A DNA stretch of 60,434 bases from an uncultured Oscillospiraceae bacterium. Lineage in GTDB: Bacteria; Bacillota; Clostridia; Oscillospirales; Oscillospiraceae. This document shows, piece by piece, positions 25,852-34,461 of this stretch. The position numbers and the translations under genes are program-made. Each line of letters starts with the position of its first letter. Positions within the stretch are counted from its first letter, which is position 1. Location of the stretch: assembly GCA_934597125.1 (NCBI GenBank), contig CAKTQM010000005.1, forward strand, positions 1-60,434, in the 5' to 3' direction. The notes under the pieces were generated by a model that made no database searches, had not been told where the DNA came from, and worked only from the letters and a program-made list of their open reading frames with translations.

Positions 25852-25935
25852 ATGTACCAATAAGGGCCTTTTATGTACCGATAACGCCCGTTTATGTACC
25901 AATAAAGGGGGTTAATGTACCGCTTAAAATGCATA
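25852..25935. repeat. Four-copy array with exact 21-bp period
   Basis: ATGTACC occurs at 25852, 25873, 25894 and 25915, exactly 21 bp apart. Copies 1 to 3 read on as ATGTACC(A/G)ATAA, then G/C-rich bases and TT; copy 4 is diverged after ATGTACCG. Copies 1 and 3 have A where copies 2 and 4 have G. Each of the first three units contains an in-frame TAA, so the array is not coding. It fills the gap between the asd terminator and the 3' end of truA; nothing else is seen in this stretch. Confidence 0.85.
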
Positions 25936-25979
25936 AGGATACAGAGGGTTGCCCTGAAACCGCAAGAAAATACGACGGC

Positions 25980-26714
25980 TCAGTAATCCACCTTCATCAG
26001 ACACAGCCCCTCCGGCGGAGCGGTGGGGCCCGCCTGCTTGCGGTCACGGCTTTCCAGAATGGCCTGCACCTGCTCCGGCGGCCAGAAGCCCCGTCCCACC
26101 TCCAGCAGCGTGCCCACTAAGATCCTTACCATATTCTGTAAGAACCCATTGCCGTGGAACGTAAAGGTGATGCGGTCTTTCCGCTGCTGAATGTCAATGG
26201 TGTCCACCGTCCGCACAGTGGATTTTTTCATGCGGGGATTGCCGCAAAACGCGGCAAAATCGTGCTCTCCCGTCACATACGCGGCGGCCTGACGCATCCG
26301 CTCCACATCGGGGACGTAGGGCAGGAGGGTCACGTATTTCCGGTCAAAAATCGGCTTGACCGGGCCCACGAACACGGTGTAGCGGTAGGTTTTGCCCAGG
26401 GCGTTATAGCGGGCGTGGAAGCGGGGGGCGCAGGGCTTGACCTCCCGCACGGCGATGGCGTCGGGCAGGTAGCGGTTGCAGTAGTCCCGGATCTCCTCCG
26501 GCGATTCCTTTACGTCCAGCGCGGCGTTTGCCACCATGGCCCGGGCGTGGACGCCGGCGTCGGTGCGGCCGGCGCCGATGATCTCCACCGGCTTGCCCGC
26601 CAGACGGGTCAGCACGGCCTCCAGCTTGCCCTGGATGGTGTCCTTGTCCGGCTGGCGCTCCCAGCCGAAGAAGCGGGTGCCGTCATAGGCGATGGTAAAT
26701 TTGTAGTTCTGCAT
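25980..26714 (-). CDS. truA: tRNA pseudouridine synthase A
   Basis: 244 aa, full length. The catalytic aspartate is D52 in GAGRTDAGVHARAM, with the N-terminal YDGTRFFGWERQP and late GNGFLQNMVRILVGTLLEVG motif. TruA isomerises U38-40 in the anticodon stem of many tRNAs. Its start is one base from the stop of the upstream GNAT gene, so the two form a translationally linked pair. Confidence 0.97.
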   Translation of the reverse strand: MQNYKFTIAYDGTRFFGWERQPDKDTIQGKLEAVLTRLAGKPVEIIGAGRTDAGVHARAMVANAALDVKESPEEIRDYCNRYLPDAIAVREVKPCAPRFHARYNALGKTYRYTVFVGPVKPIFDRKYVTLLPYVPDVERMRQAAAYVTGEHDFAAFCGNPRMKKSTVRTVDTIDIQQRKDRITFTFHGNGFLQNMVRILVGTLLEVGRGFWPPEQVQAILESRDRKQAGPTAPPEGLCLMKVDY

Positions 26715-26715
26715 A

Positions 26716-27843
26716 TCACTTCAGCTTTTTGACAAAGCAGCGGCGGCGCTTGTGCTGCTCGATTTCAAAATCTTTCCACTGGGCCTGCACCTTCTGGTTG
26801 GTCTCCAGCATGGGGCCGGTCTCGGCCTCTTTGATGCCCAGCTTGTGGCAGCCCAGCATGGCATTGTACAGGATCATGGCGTTGACGCTCTTTTGCTGGT
26901 AGTCCGGCCGCACGGCGATCAGCAGCAGATCAATGGTATCATTTTTGTGGAAGGCCTTCAAAAGGTCGATCCAGCCGGTGGGCAGATAGCGGCCGCGGCT
27001 TTTCTGCAGGGCGCTGGCGATGGAGGGGGCGGCCACGCCCATGGCTACCATCTCCTCGTGCTCGTCCATGATGAAGAAGGCCAGATCGGGGTTGACCAGG
27101 GGGGCGAATTTGGCGCTGTAGCGCTTGATCTGCCGGTCGGACAGCTCCACGGTGCCGTACAGCGGGGCGTAGCAGGTGTTGACCAGCTTGAAAAAGCGGG
27201 GGACGAGACCGAAGTAGTCCAGCCGCGTCTTGGGGTGGAACACATGCAGGTTGCAGCGCTTGGCTACGAAGTCGGAGAGCTTGTGCCAGCGCTCGATGAT
27301 CTTTTCATCGGTGGGCACCTGGATGAGATTTTCGATCCAGTCCACATCCTTGACGTAGCCCAGACGGGTCAGGTGGTCGATGTAGTAGGGATGGTTATAA
27401 TAGGTAAAGAAGCAGCTGCGGCGGTCAAAGCCCTCCACCAGCATGCCCTCCCGATCCAGGTCGGTAAAGCCCAGGGGGCCATGTACCTCATCACAGCCCT
27501 TGGCTTTGGCCCAGCGCTCCACCGTGGCGAACAGGGCGTTGGCGACCTGTTCATCGTCGATGAAATCCACCTGGGTGAAGCGCATGCGGTTGGTGTGCCA
27601 TTTCTCGTTGGCCTTATGGCTGAGGATGGCGCCGATGCGGCCCACCATTTCGCCGTTGCGCATGGCCAGCCAGCAGCGGGCTTCGCAATACTCGAAGGCG
27701 GGGTTCTTTTTCTTGTCCCAGTCGCCCATATCATCGTCGAAGGTGGCGGGGACGAACTGGGGAACATCCTGATAGAGAATATTGGGAAAATCCACGAACT
27801 GGCGCAGCTGGCGCTTCGTGGTGACTTCAATGATCGAAACCAT
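26716..27843 (-). CDS. GNAT-like N-acetyltransferase superfamily protein
   Basis: 375 aa from ATG 27843, preceded by AGGAGG. It resembles the YghO-type group: an N-terminal domain with FVDFPNILYQDVPQFVPATFDDDMGDW-like sequence and a GPLGFTDLDREGMLVEGFD motif, followed by a second acyltransferase-like domain ending in ETGPMLETNQKVQAQW and a Lys/Arg-rich tail. Such proteins are usually annotated only as N-acetyltransferases; substrate and cellular role are unknown. It is tightly coupled to truA. Family placement is moderately confident, function is not. Confidence 0.75.
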   Translation of the reverse strand: MVSIIEVTTKRQLRQFVDFPNILYQDVPQFVPATFDDDMGDWDKKKNPAFEYCEARCWLAMRNGEMVGRIGAILSHKANEKWHTNRMRFTQVDFIDDEQVANALFATVERWAKAKGCDEVHGPLGFTDLDREGMLVEGFDRRSCFFTYYNHPYYIDHLTRLGYVKDVDWIENLIQVPTDEKIIERWHKLSDFVAKRCNLHVFHPKTRLDYFGLVPRFFKLVNTCYAPLYGTVELSDRQIKRYSAKFAPLVNPDLAFFIMDEHEEMVAMGVAAPSIASALQKSRGRYLPTGWIDLLKAFHKNDTIDLLLIAVRPDYQQKSVNAMILYNAMLGCHKLGIKEAETGPMLETNQKVQAQWKDFEIEQHKRRRCFVKKLK

Positions 27844-27871
27844 GAGGAATCCTCCTTGCAAACACAAAATC

Positions 27872-27900
27872 AGTGTAGCGCAAAATCCGGCAAAAAGCAA
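27872..27900 (-). promoter_or_regulatory. Promoter of the GNAT-truA pair
   Basis: Minus strand: TTGCTT (27895-27900) and TACACT (27872-27877), 17 bp apart, about 29 bp before the ATG. Confidence 0.6.
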
Positions 27901-27931
27901 CACAAAAAGAGTGGAAACCCGGCGGGGGATA

Positions 27932-27940
27932 TGCTATACT
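27932..27940 (+). promoter_or_regulatory. Extended -10 promoter before the PPTase gene
   Basis: TGCTATACT lies about 41 bp before ATG 27981. No good -35 is present, as usual for extended -10 promoters. It diverges from the GNAT-truA promoter. Confidence 0.45.
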
Positions 27941-27980
27941 TATGATTCAGAATACTACCGTATCTGTCGGAGGGAGTCAT

Positions 27981-28550
27981 ATGGAGCTTTTTTGGTACAA
28001 TATCAAGGAGATGGACGCCGTGGAATTTGACGCCGCCATGGCGATGATGGACGCGGAGCGCCGCGGCCGGGTGGGGGACTTTCCCAACGAGGATGACCGG
28101 AAGCGCAGCGCCGCGGGTGAGCTGCTGCTGCGCCGCGCCGTGGCGGCGCGGCTGGGCGGCACGCCGGAGAGCGCGCCCCTGTGCTGGGATGAGAGCGGCA
28201 AGCCCCGGGTGACAGGGGATCCCTTTTTCGTCAGCGTCAGCCACAGCGGGCCCTATGTGGTGTGCGCTGTGGGTGAAAGGGTGCTGGGCGTGGATGTGGA
28301 GGTGATCCGCGGCGCGGAGGAGAAATTCATGCGCCGCGCCTGCTCCGAGGCGGAGATGGCCTACATCCGCTATGGCGACGCGGGGTGCTATCAGCGGTTC
28401 TGGGAGTGCTGGACGGCCAAGGAGGCGCTGTTTAAGCTGACGGGCAGGGGCCCGCTGCTGGCGCTGAGCCGGTTGGCGCTGCCGGAGGGCGTGGCGCTGG
28501 ATCACATCATGCAAAACGGCTGCGCCGTCACCGTGGCCATGACACTGTGA
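27981..28550 (+). CDS. 4'-phosphopantetheinyl transferase, Sfp-type
   Basis: 189 aa from ATG 27981 (GGAGGGA upstream); an earlier in-frame ATG at 27942 lies at the promoter. VSVSHSGPYVVCAV (84-97) and GVDVEVI (103-109) supply metal-binding D105 and E107. FWECWTAKEALFKLTGRG (140-157) contains E142 and the WxxKEA motif. The enzyme moves phosphopantetheine from CoA to a carrier protein. No acyl-carrier, NRPS or PKS gene is near, so whether it is the housekeeping AcpS substitute or serves a distant pathway cannot be said. ROK kinase follows 18 bp downstream. Confidence 0.92.
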   Translation: MELFWYNIKEMDAVEFDAAMAMMDAERRGRVGDFPNEDDRKRSAAGELLLRRAVAARLGGTPESAPLCWDESGKPRVTGDPFFVSVSHSGPYVVCAVGERVLGVDVEVIRGAEEKFMRRACSEAEMAYIRYGDAGCYQRFWECWTAKEALFKLTGRGPLLALSRLALPEGVALDHIMQNGCAVTVAMTL

Positions 28551-28568
28551 GCGGGGAGGAAGCGGAGT

Positions 28569-29495
28569 ATGTATCGTATCGGTATCGACCTGGGCGGCAC
28601 CAACATCGCCGTGGGCGTGGTGGACGACCGCCAGAGCATCATCGCCGAGGCCAGCGTGCCCACCGGCGCGTTCCGTCCGGCGGAGGAGATGGTGGCGGAC
28701 ATGTGCCGCGCCGTGGAGATGGCGCTGGACAAGGCGGGGCTGATCGCCGCCGACTGCGCCAGCATCGGCATCGGCTCCCCCGGCACCTGCGACAGCGAGG
28801 CGGGTGTGGTGCTGCGGGCCTATAATCTGGGCTGGTTCAACGTGCCGGTGTGCAAAATGCTGCATGAGCGGTTCGGCATCCCCGTACGGCTGAGCAACGA
28901 CGCCAACTGCGCCGCGCTGGCGGAGACGGTGGCGGGCGCGGCGGTGGGCTGCCGGAACATGATTCTGATTACGCTGGGCACCGGCGTGGGCGGCGGTATC
29001 ATCATCGACGGGAAGATCTACGCCGGTATGCGCTCCATGGGCGCGGAGCTGGGCCACACGCTGCTGGTGCTGGAGGGCGAGCACTGCACCTGCGGGCGGG
29101 ACGGCTGCTGGGAGGCCTACGCCTCCGCCACGGCGCTGATCCGGCAGGCAAAGCGGGTGGGGGAGGCCCATCCGGACTCCACCCTGCACGGACGGGAGAC
29201 GCTGACGGCGCTGGATGTGTTCCAGGCCGCCGACGGCGGCGACGCCGCGGCACAGGCGGTCATCGACCGGTGGTGCGTGTATGTGGCGGCGGGGCTGACG
29301 GATCTGGTGAACAGCCTTGCGCCGGAGATGATCCTGCTGGGCGGCGGCATCAGCCGCCAGGGGGAGCGTATACTGGCTCCCATCCGCGAGTATGTGGCGG
29401 AGCACTGCTTCGGCCAGCGGCAGGGGGCGATACCGGTGATTGCTGCCGCCAGACTGGGCAACGAGGCGGGCATCATCGGCGCGGCTGCACTGTAA
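28569..29495 (+). CDS. ROK family glucokinase
   Basis: 308 aa. GIDLGGTNIAVGVVD (5-19) is the phosphate loop, SNDANCAAL (109-117) carries the catalytic D111, and the ROK zinc site is H163 with C173, C175 and C180 (CTCGRDGC). The late LLGGGIS completes the fold. Glucokinase is the most likely activity and would feed the glycogen genes near the right end through glucose-6-phosphate; fructokinase or N-acetyl-sugar kinase is possible in this family. RBS GGAGG is nine bases upstream. Co-transcription with the PPTase gene is likely. Confidence 0.9.
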   Translation: MYRIGIDLGGTNIAVGVVDDRQSIIAEASVPTGAFRPAEEMVADMCRAVEMALDKAGLIAADCASIGIGSPGTCDSEAGVVLRAYNLGWFNVPVCKMLHERFGIPVRLSNDANCAALAETVAGAAVGCRNMILITLGTGVGGGIIIDGKIYAGMRSMGAELGHTLLVLEGEHCTCGRDGCWEAYASATALIRQAKRVGEAHPDSTLHGRETLTALDVFQAADGGDAAAQAVIDRWCVYVAAGLTDLVNSLAPEMILLGGGISRQGERILAPIREYVAEHCFGQRQGAIPVIAAARLGNEAGIIGAAAL

Positions 29496-29504
29496 ACGGA
29501 AAAG

Positions 29505-29543
29505 CGTTCAGGTCGGGAAGGTGCTTCCCGGCCTGATTTTTTG
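29505..29543 (+). terminator. Terminator of the PPTase-glucokinase pair
   Basis: TCAGGTCGGGAAG pairs with CTTCCCGGCCTGA (one G-U pair) and is followed by T6. Confidence 0.85.
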
Positions 29544-29638
29544 TCAGGGAAGGCCAAAATTCATAATTTTGACTTTCCTTTTTGCGGTTTCTCTGGTATA
29601 TTAAAATGTTGTAATGCATTTCCCAAAGGAGGAGACCC

Positions 29639-30559
29639 ATGAAACGAATGAGCATTTTACTGCTTTGCCTGCTGCTGGCGCTGGTGCTGGCGGGCTGCGG
29701 CAAGGCGAAGGCGGAGGATACCGCCGACGCGGCGGACAACAACGCGCTGGTGAGCAGCGAGGAGGCATCGCTGACCCAGGCGGGCACGCTGGAGTACAAC
29801 AACGGGCAGGTGACCTGCCGGTTCCGGAAGGATGAGAGCGGATGGAAATGGGTGGACAACGAGAAGTTCCCCCTGGACGCCGCCTATGTGGAGGAGATCC
29901 TGACGACGCTGGAGACTATGTCCGCCACGCTGACGCCGGTGCAGCCGGCAGTGGATCCGGCGGAGTGCGGACTGAGCGAGGCGGTTCGCTATCTGACCGT
30001 TGGGGTGGGGGAAGAGACCACCACGCTGCGCTTTGGCGACCAGCGGGAGGACGGACAGTGGTACATGGCGGTGGACGGCCGGACGGACGTGTATCTGGCG
30101 GCGGATGAGTTTGTGAAGCTGATGGATCGCAGTGTGTACGACATGGCGGTACTGCCTGCGCTGCCGGAGCTGACGGAGGAGAACATGACGGTCATTACCG
30201 TGCGGCAGGACAGCGCGGGCAAGACGGCACGGCTGGCGAAAAACGAGAACGGCTGGGTGCTGGGCGGCGTGACGCGGCCGGAGGGTATCGCCGACATCGA
30301 GGAGGCGCTGGCGGGCTTTGGCTTTGACAAGTGCTTCAACTACGACCCGTCGCCGGACGCGGCGCCGCTGTGCGGGCTGGACGCGCCGACGGCGGTGATC
30401 CAACTGTCCTACGTCAACACGGTGGGCACCGAGGCCACCGTTGTGCTGACGCTGGGCACGCTGCGGGAGGACGGCACCTATTACGCCACGCTGAATGACG
30501 ACACCACGGTGTATCTGCTGGCTAAGGACACGGTGGCACCGCTGCTGGCGCTGCTGTAA
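29639..30559 (+). CDS. DUF4340 domain lipoprotein
   Basis: 306 aa. The lipoprotein signal is MKRMSILLLCLLLALVLAGC, with the lipidated cysteine at residue 20 in LAGC. The rest is two similar beta-rich halves with paired motifs (GWKWVDNEKFPLD; GWVLGGVTRPEGIAD), typical of DUF4340 proteins. In other bacteria these often accompany gliding or ABC-type genes, but their job is not established. Here it is 19 bp upstream of the response regulator and presumably co-transcribed, so it may be the sensor's extracytoplasmic partner (inference). A TGGTATATT extended -10 lies at 29594-29602. RBS AAAGGAGG. Confidence 0.85.
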   Translation: MKRMSILLLCLLLALVLAGCGKAKAEDTADAADNNALVSSEEASLTQAGTLEYNNGQVTCRFRKDESGWKWVDNEKFPLDAAYVEEILTTLETMSATLTPVQPAVDPAECGLSEAVRYLTVGVGEETTTLRFGDQREDGQWYMAVDGRTDVYLAADEFVKLMDRSVYDMAVLPALPELTEENMTVITVRQDSAGKTARLAKNENGWVLGGVTRPEGIADIEEALAGFGFDKCFNYDPSPDAAPLCGLDAPTAVIQLSYVNTVGTEATVVLTLGTLREDGTYYATLNDDTTVYLLAKDTVAPLLALL

Positions 30560-30578
30560 GAAAAAGGAGAGTTGGGGC

Positions 30579-31271
30579 ATGCGTCTGTTGATCGTGGAGG
30601 ATGAGGTGCGGCTGGCGGATACGCTGCGCCAGCTGCTGCACCGGCAGGGCTATACCGCCGACGTGTGCCATGACGGCGTCAGCGGACTGGACAACGCCAT
30701 GAGCGGCATCTATGATCTGGTGGTGCTGGATGTGATGCTGCCGGGAATGAACGGGTTCCAGGTGGCGCAGAAGCTGCGGGAGGCCGGCGTGGCCGCGCCG
30801 GTGCTGATGCTGACGGCCAGGGGAAGTCTGGAGGATCGCGTGCGCGGGCTGGACTGCGGCGCGGATTACTATTTGACGAAGCCCTTTGAGGCGGAGGAGC
30901 TGCTGGCCTGCGTGCGGACGCTGCTGCGGCGCGGCGGCGGACAGCTGCGGGAGAACGACCAGGTGAGCTGGGGCGATCTGACGCTGGAGCGGAGCACCGT
31001 GACGCTGACGTGCGGCCAGCGGCAGGCGCGGCTGAGCCGGAGGGAGTTTGACCTGATGGAGCTGCTGCTGATCAACGGCGAGCAGGTGGTCACCAAGGAG
31101 CAGATGCTGACTAAGGTGTGGGGGTACGACTCTCAGGCGGAGGACAACAATGTGGAGGTGTATATCTCCTTTTTGCGGCGGAAGCTGACGTATCTGCACT
31201 CGGCGGTGAGGATCCGGACGCTGCGGATGCTGGGGTATTGCCTGACACAGAACGAGGAGGCGCAGGGATGA
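30579..31271 (+). CDS. OmpR-family response regulator
   Basis: 230 aa from ATG 30579 (AAAGGAG upstream); the longer open frame overlaps the lipoprotein gene and is not the start. The receiver domain has acidic D8, phospho-acceptor D51 (VVLDVMLPG), T79 and K101 (LTKPF). The C-terminal winged helix carries LSRREFDLMELL and VTKEQMLTKVWGYDSQAEDNNVE. It pairs with the histidine kinase encoded directly downstream, whose ATG overlaps this stop (ATGA). The signal sensed is unknown. Confidence 0.95.
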   Translation: MRLLIVEDEVRLADTLRQLLHRQGYTADVCHDGVSGLDNAMSGIYDLVVLDVMLPGMNGFQVAQKLREAGVAAPVLMLTARGSLEDRVRGLDCGADYYLTKPFEAEELLACVRTLLRRGGGQLRENDQVSWGDLTLERSTVTLTCGQRQARLSRREFDLMELLLINGEQVVTKEQMLTKVWGYDSQAEDNNVEVYISFLRRKLTYLHSAVRIRTLRMLGYCLTQNEEAQG

Positions 31272-32455
31272 TCCGGAAGCTGCGGTGGAAGATCACCGGC
31301 GTGACGATGCTGGTGGCGCTGATGGTGCTGCTGGCGGTGTTTGCGGGGGTGTATCTGTTTTCGCGGGCCAGTATCGCGCGGAGCTATACCATGCAGCTGC
31401 GGCAGGTGGTGCAGAGCGGCGTGGAGGCGGCACAGTTTCCGTGCTTTGTGGCGGAGGTGCTGCCCAGCGGCACGGTGCGGGTGTCCGGCAGCAGCTATTA
31501 TGATCTGAACGACGAGCAGACGCTGCTGGCGCTGGTGGCTCAGGCGCTGGGCGACGGCGGCGAGAGCGGCGTGCTGGCGGGAGGGCATCTGCGGTTTTTC
31601 CGGCAGGATGGACTGCTGACTACCCGCATCGCGTTTATGGACTGCAGCTTCGAACAGGCCACGCTGGGGGCGCTGGTGCGGAGTTGTCTGCTGATCGGGG
31701 CGGGGGCGCTGGCGGTGCTGCTGGCGGTGAGCTGGCTGCTGAGCGGGCTTGTGTCCCGGCCGGTGGTGCGCACGTGGCAGGAGCAGCAGCAGTTTATCTC
31801 GGACGCCAGCCATGAGCTGAAAACGCCGCTGACGGTGATTTTGTCCTCGGCGGATCTGCTGGAGGAGTCGGCGCAGCCGGAGCAGCGGCAGTATGTGGAC
31901 AACATTCTGGCGGAGTCGCGGCGGATGAAGGCGCTGGTGGCGGACATGCTGACGCTGTCCCGCGCAGAGAGCGGACGGGCCGCGGCGCCTTTGGCACCGG
32001 TGGATCTGAGCGATCTGGTGACGGAGGCCGCGCTGCGGTTTGAGCCGGTGGCCTTTGAGGCGGGGCATCCTTTACAGTATGACATTCAAAACGGCCTGTC
32101 GGCGATGGGGGACTGCCAGCAGCTGGAGCAGCTGCTGGAGATCCTGCTGGACAACGCCGTGAAATATGCCGCGCCTGGCGGTGCCATCCGGCTGACGCTG
32201 GACGGCACGGCGCGGGGCGCGGTGCTGACGGTGGAGAATCCGGCGGAGGCCATCCCTGCGGAGAAGCTGTCCCATCTGTTTGACCGGTTTTATCGGGTGG
32301 ACGACGCCCGCACGGGCGCGGGGGGCTTCGGACTGGGGTTGGCTATCGCGCGGCAGATCGTGCAGCGGCACAAGGGCACCATCACTGCCCGAAGCGACGG
32401 GGGGACGGTCTGCTTTACGGTGACGCTGCCGGCGCACCGGATGAATACGAAATGA
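31268..32455 (+). CDS. Sensor histidine kinase
   Basis: 395 aa from ATG 31268, overlapping the regulator stop by four bases. Membrane helix 1 (about 9-31) and helix 2 (about 140-162) enclose a roughly 105-residue extracytoplasmic sensor with no recognised fold. HisKA has H182 in SDASHELKTPL. The ATPase domain has LDNAVKYA and GLGLAIARQIVQRH. A classical HAMP domain is short or missing between helix 2 and H182. It phosphorylates the response regulator encoded just upstream. Confidence 0.95.
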   Translation: MIRKLRWKITGVTMLVALMVLLAVFAGVYLFSRASIARSYTMQLRQVVQSGVEAAQFPCFVAEVLPSGTVRVSGSSYYDLNDEQTLLALVAQALGDGGESGVLAGGHLRFFRQDGLLTTRIAFMDCSFEQATLGALVRSCLLIGAGALAVLLAVSWLLSGLVSRPVVRTWQEQQQFISDASHELKTPLTVILSSADLLEESAQPEQRQYVDNILAESRRMKALVADMLTLSRAESGRAAAPLAPVDLSDLVTEAALRFEPVAFEAGHPLQYDIQNGLSAMGDCQQLEQLLEILLDNAVKYAAPGGAIRLTLDGTARGAVLTVENPAEAIPAEKLSHLFDRFYRVDDARTGAGGFGLGLAIARQIVQRHKGTITARSDGGTVCFTVTLPAHRMNTK

Positions 32456-32469
32456 TCGAGGTTTTTCCC

Positions 32470-34059
32470 ATGTTTGATCTTCTTTTGCGGGGCGGCACCG
32501 TCATTGACGGTACCGGCCGCGCCGCTTTTGCGGCGGATGTGGCGGTGGAGGGCGGCGTCATCGCCGCGGTGGGGCGCTTGCCTGACGCCGCGGCCCGTGA
32601 GGTCGTGGACTGCGCCGGAATGACCGTGACGCCGGGGTTCATCGACATCCATCGCCACGCCGACGGCGCGGCGTTCCGCCCCGGCTTTGGGGAGTGGGAG
32701 CTGCGGCAGGGGCTGACTACCATTGTCAACGGCAACTGCGGCCTGTCCGCCGCGCCCTTCGGACAGGCCAACGACGCGGCCATACGGGCATATTTGCAGC
32801 CCATCACCGGTACGCTGCCGGAGGGGCTGGACTGCCGCTCGATGGCGGGGTATTTTCAGTCGCTGCCGGCGCTGCCCCTGAACATGGGGATGCTGGTGGG
32901 GGCGGGCACGCTGCGGGCCGATGCGGCGGGCTATCAGCTGACGACACTGGCGGACGGTCATTTTGACGCCATCCATCGGGAGATGGAGCGGGCGCTGGCG
33001 GAGGGGGCGCTGGGTGTGAGCCTGGGACTGGGCTATGCGCCGGAGTGCTTTTATTCCACCCGGGAGCTGATCCGCGCCCTGGAGCCGGTGAGGGGAACGG
33101 ACATCCCCGTGACCGTTCACATGCGGCAGGAGGGCAGCGGCGTGGTGGAATCCGTGGAGGAGATGACCGCTGTGGCCCGGGCGCTGGGATGCCCTGTCCA
33201 CATCAGCCATTTGAAGGCCATGGGGCGGGACAACTGGGGACGGAAGATTCCCCGCGTGCTGACCCTGCTGGAGCAGGCCCAAAACGAGGGACTGCGGATA
33301 GACTGCGACGTGTATCCCTACACCGCCGGTTCCACCCAGCTGCTGCACATTCTGCCGCCGGACTATCTGACCGGCGGCATGGAGGCGGTGGTGGAACGGC
33401 TGCGGGACAAGGCGGTGCGCCGTGAGCTGGCGGCGCGGATCGAAAGCGGCGTGGGCTTTGACGACATCGCCAAGCTGGCGGGATGGGACGGGATCTACCT
33501 GACCAGCCTGCACTGTCCGGAGGATCACCCGTATCAGGGACACAATCTTATGGAGATTGCGGCGCTGATGGGGCAGGATCCCCTGTCCTCCTGCTGTGAG
33601 CTGCTGGCGCGGGAGCACGGGCAGATCACCATGATCGACTTTATGGCGTCGGAGGAGGATATCTGCGAGATATTGCACTCACCGCTGTCCTGCGTGATCT
33701 CGGATGCCACGTATCCCACGGAGGGGCAGCTGCACCCGCGGGTGTGCGGCAACGTGACCCATCTTTTAGAGCACTTTGTGCGGGAGAAGGGGGCGCTGGG
33801 CTGGGAGCAGGCTGTCCACAAGCTGACGGAACGTCCGGCGCAGGTGCTGCGCCTGCGGGGAAAGGGCCGGCTGGAGGCGGGCTATGACGCGGATGTGTGC
33901 GTGTTCGATCCCCGGGCGCTGCACGAGCGGGCCACCTATACCGATCCCTGCGAGACTTCACAGGGCATGACCCACGTGCTGGTGAACGGCGCGTTTGCCA
34001 TCCGGAATGGGGAAATGACGGGGGAGAAGAAGGGCGCTGTATTGCGAGGTGTGCAGTGA
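32470..34059 (+). CDS. D-aminoacylase / N-acyl-D-amino-acid amidohydrolase family
   Basis: 529 aa from ATG 32470, where GAGG is eight bases upstream and the protein begins like its family (DLLLRGGTVIDGTG); ATG 32452 overlapping the kinase stop is an alternative. HRH at H61 and H63 and C90 in GNCG are the expected metal ligands; HISHLKAMG and CDVYPYTAGSTQL follow. The final DADVCVFDPRAL is the composite beta-domain seen in amidohydrolases. It probably removes acyl groups from D-amino acids or cleaves related imides, but the exact substrate is open. It may be read through from the two-component operon. Confidence 0.85.
   Translation: MFDLLLRGGTVIDGTGRAAFAADVAVEGGVIAAVGRLPDAAAREVVDCAGMTVTPGFIDIHRHADGAAFRPGFGEWELRQGLTTIVNGNCGLSAAPFGQANDAAIRAYLQPITGTLPEGLDCRSMAGYFQSLPALPLNMGMLVGAGTLRADAAGYQLTTLADGHFDAIHREMERALAEGALGVSLGLGYAPECFYSTRELIRALEPVRGTDIPVTVHMRQEGSGVVESVEEMTAVARALGCPVHISHLKAMGRDNWGRKIPRVLTLLEQAQNEGLRIDCDVYPYTAGSTQLLHILPPDYLTGGMEAVVERLRDKAVRRELAARIESGVGFDDIAKLAGWDGIYLTSLHCPEDHPYQGHNLMEIAALMGQDPLSSCCELLAREHGQITMIDFMASEEDICEILHSPLSCVISDATYPTEGQLHPRVCGNVTHLLEHFVREKGALGWEQAVHKLTERPAQVLRLRGKGRLEAGYDADVCVFDPRALHERATYTDPCETSQGMTHVLVNGAFAIRNGEMTGEKKGAVLRGVQ
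34038..34052. repeat. 15-bp direct repeat, left copy
   Basis: TGTATTGCGAGGTGT ends the amidohydrolase gene region and is repeated exactly at 34462-34476. Two exact 15-mers only 424 bp apart are unlikely by chance. Confidence 0.6.
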
Positions 34060-34067
34060 GGCCGTTC

Positions 34068-34095
34068 GTAGGGGCCGACGACTTGGCCGGCCCGA
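34068..34095. repeat. Repeat family B, copy 2
   Basis: GTAGGGGCCGACGACTTGGC, then CGGCCC: a degenerate family B hairpin immediately before family A copy 4, the same order as at 5481. Confidence 0.65.
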
Positions 34096-34110
34096 CGGGG
34101 ATTTTTCTGG

Positions 34111-34168
34111 GACAACCCCTCAGTCAGCCTTGCGGCTGACAGCTCCCCTTGCACAGGGGAGCCTTTGA
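34111..34168. repeat. Repeat family A, copy 4
   Basis: CAACCCCTCAGTCAGCC, a GCCTTGCGGC palindrome and CTCCCCTTGCACAGGGGAG. From 34113 to 34168 it is identical over 56 bp to copy 5 at 34881-34936, and similarity continues about 24 bp beyond, outside the normal element end. Confidence 0.9.
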
Positions 34169-34197
34169 GATTGCGCTGCATGATTGTTTTTGAGAAG

Positions 34198-34225
34198 AAA
34201 AAACCGGCCGAAGGGCCGGTTTTAT
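34198..34225 (-). terminator. Terminator of the 52-aa gene
   Basis: AACCGGCC and GGCCGGTT around a short loop with T-runs. Closely similar terminators lie at 34654 and 34968, suggesting duplication of this patch. Confidence 0.85.
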
Positions 34226-34380
34226 TCTTCCTCAGTGATGTAGAGTTCTTCTGCTGATTGCTGCGCTGCAACCAACACTGACAGGGCATCCTTTGCTTTT
34301 TCATTTACGATCAGGTCGATTGCATCTGTGACAGCGTTGAAGAGTACTGTGTAATTGTAATAGAGGGGTAATTCATCCAT
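34222..34380 (-). CDS. Conserved small protein, 52 aa
   Basis: Starts at ATG 34380 (GTGAGGTG nine bases upstream) and reads MDELPLYYNYTVLFNAVTDA..., ending YITEEE. It looks like a short two-helix, acidic protein of the NAxTDA-type seen in many clostridial prophage and plasmid contexts; that association is recollection, not tested here. It has its own RBS and terminator and an even reading frame despite its size. Lower GC than its neighbours suggests transfer. Function unknown. It diverges from the ribbon-helix-helix-like gene at 34480. Confidence 0.75.
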   Translation of the reverse strand: MDELPLYYNYTVLFNAVTDAIDLIVNEKAKDALSVLVAAQQSAEELYITEEE

Positions 34381-34461
34381 AATTGAACACCTCACATAAT
34401 TGTGCTACAAAATATAATGCATCAAAACGGCGCAAAAAGCAATACTTTTTTTATGTAAATT

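Noticed and set aside
25852..25935. CRISPR array
   Set aside because: Units are only 21 bp with no repeat-spacer alternation, and no cas genes are near.
29549..29602. Full -35/-10 promoter for the DUF4340 gene
   Set aside because: TTGACT at 29569 is 22 bp from the TATATT, too far; only an extended -10 (TGGTATATT) is credible.
32452..32469. ATG 32452 as amidohydrolase start
   Set aside because: It overlaps the kinase stop but has no ribosome site; ATG 32470 has GAGG upstream and matches the family N-terminus. Not fully excluded.
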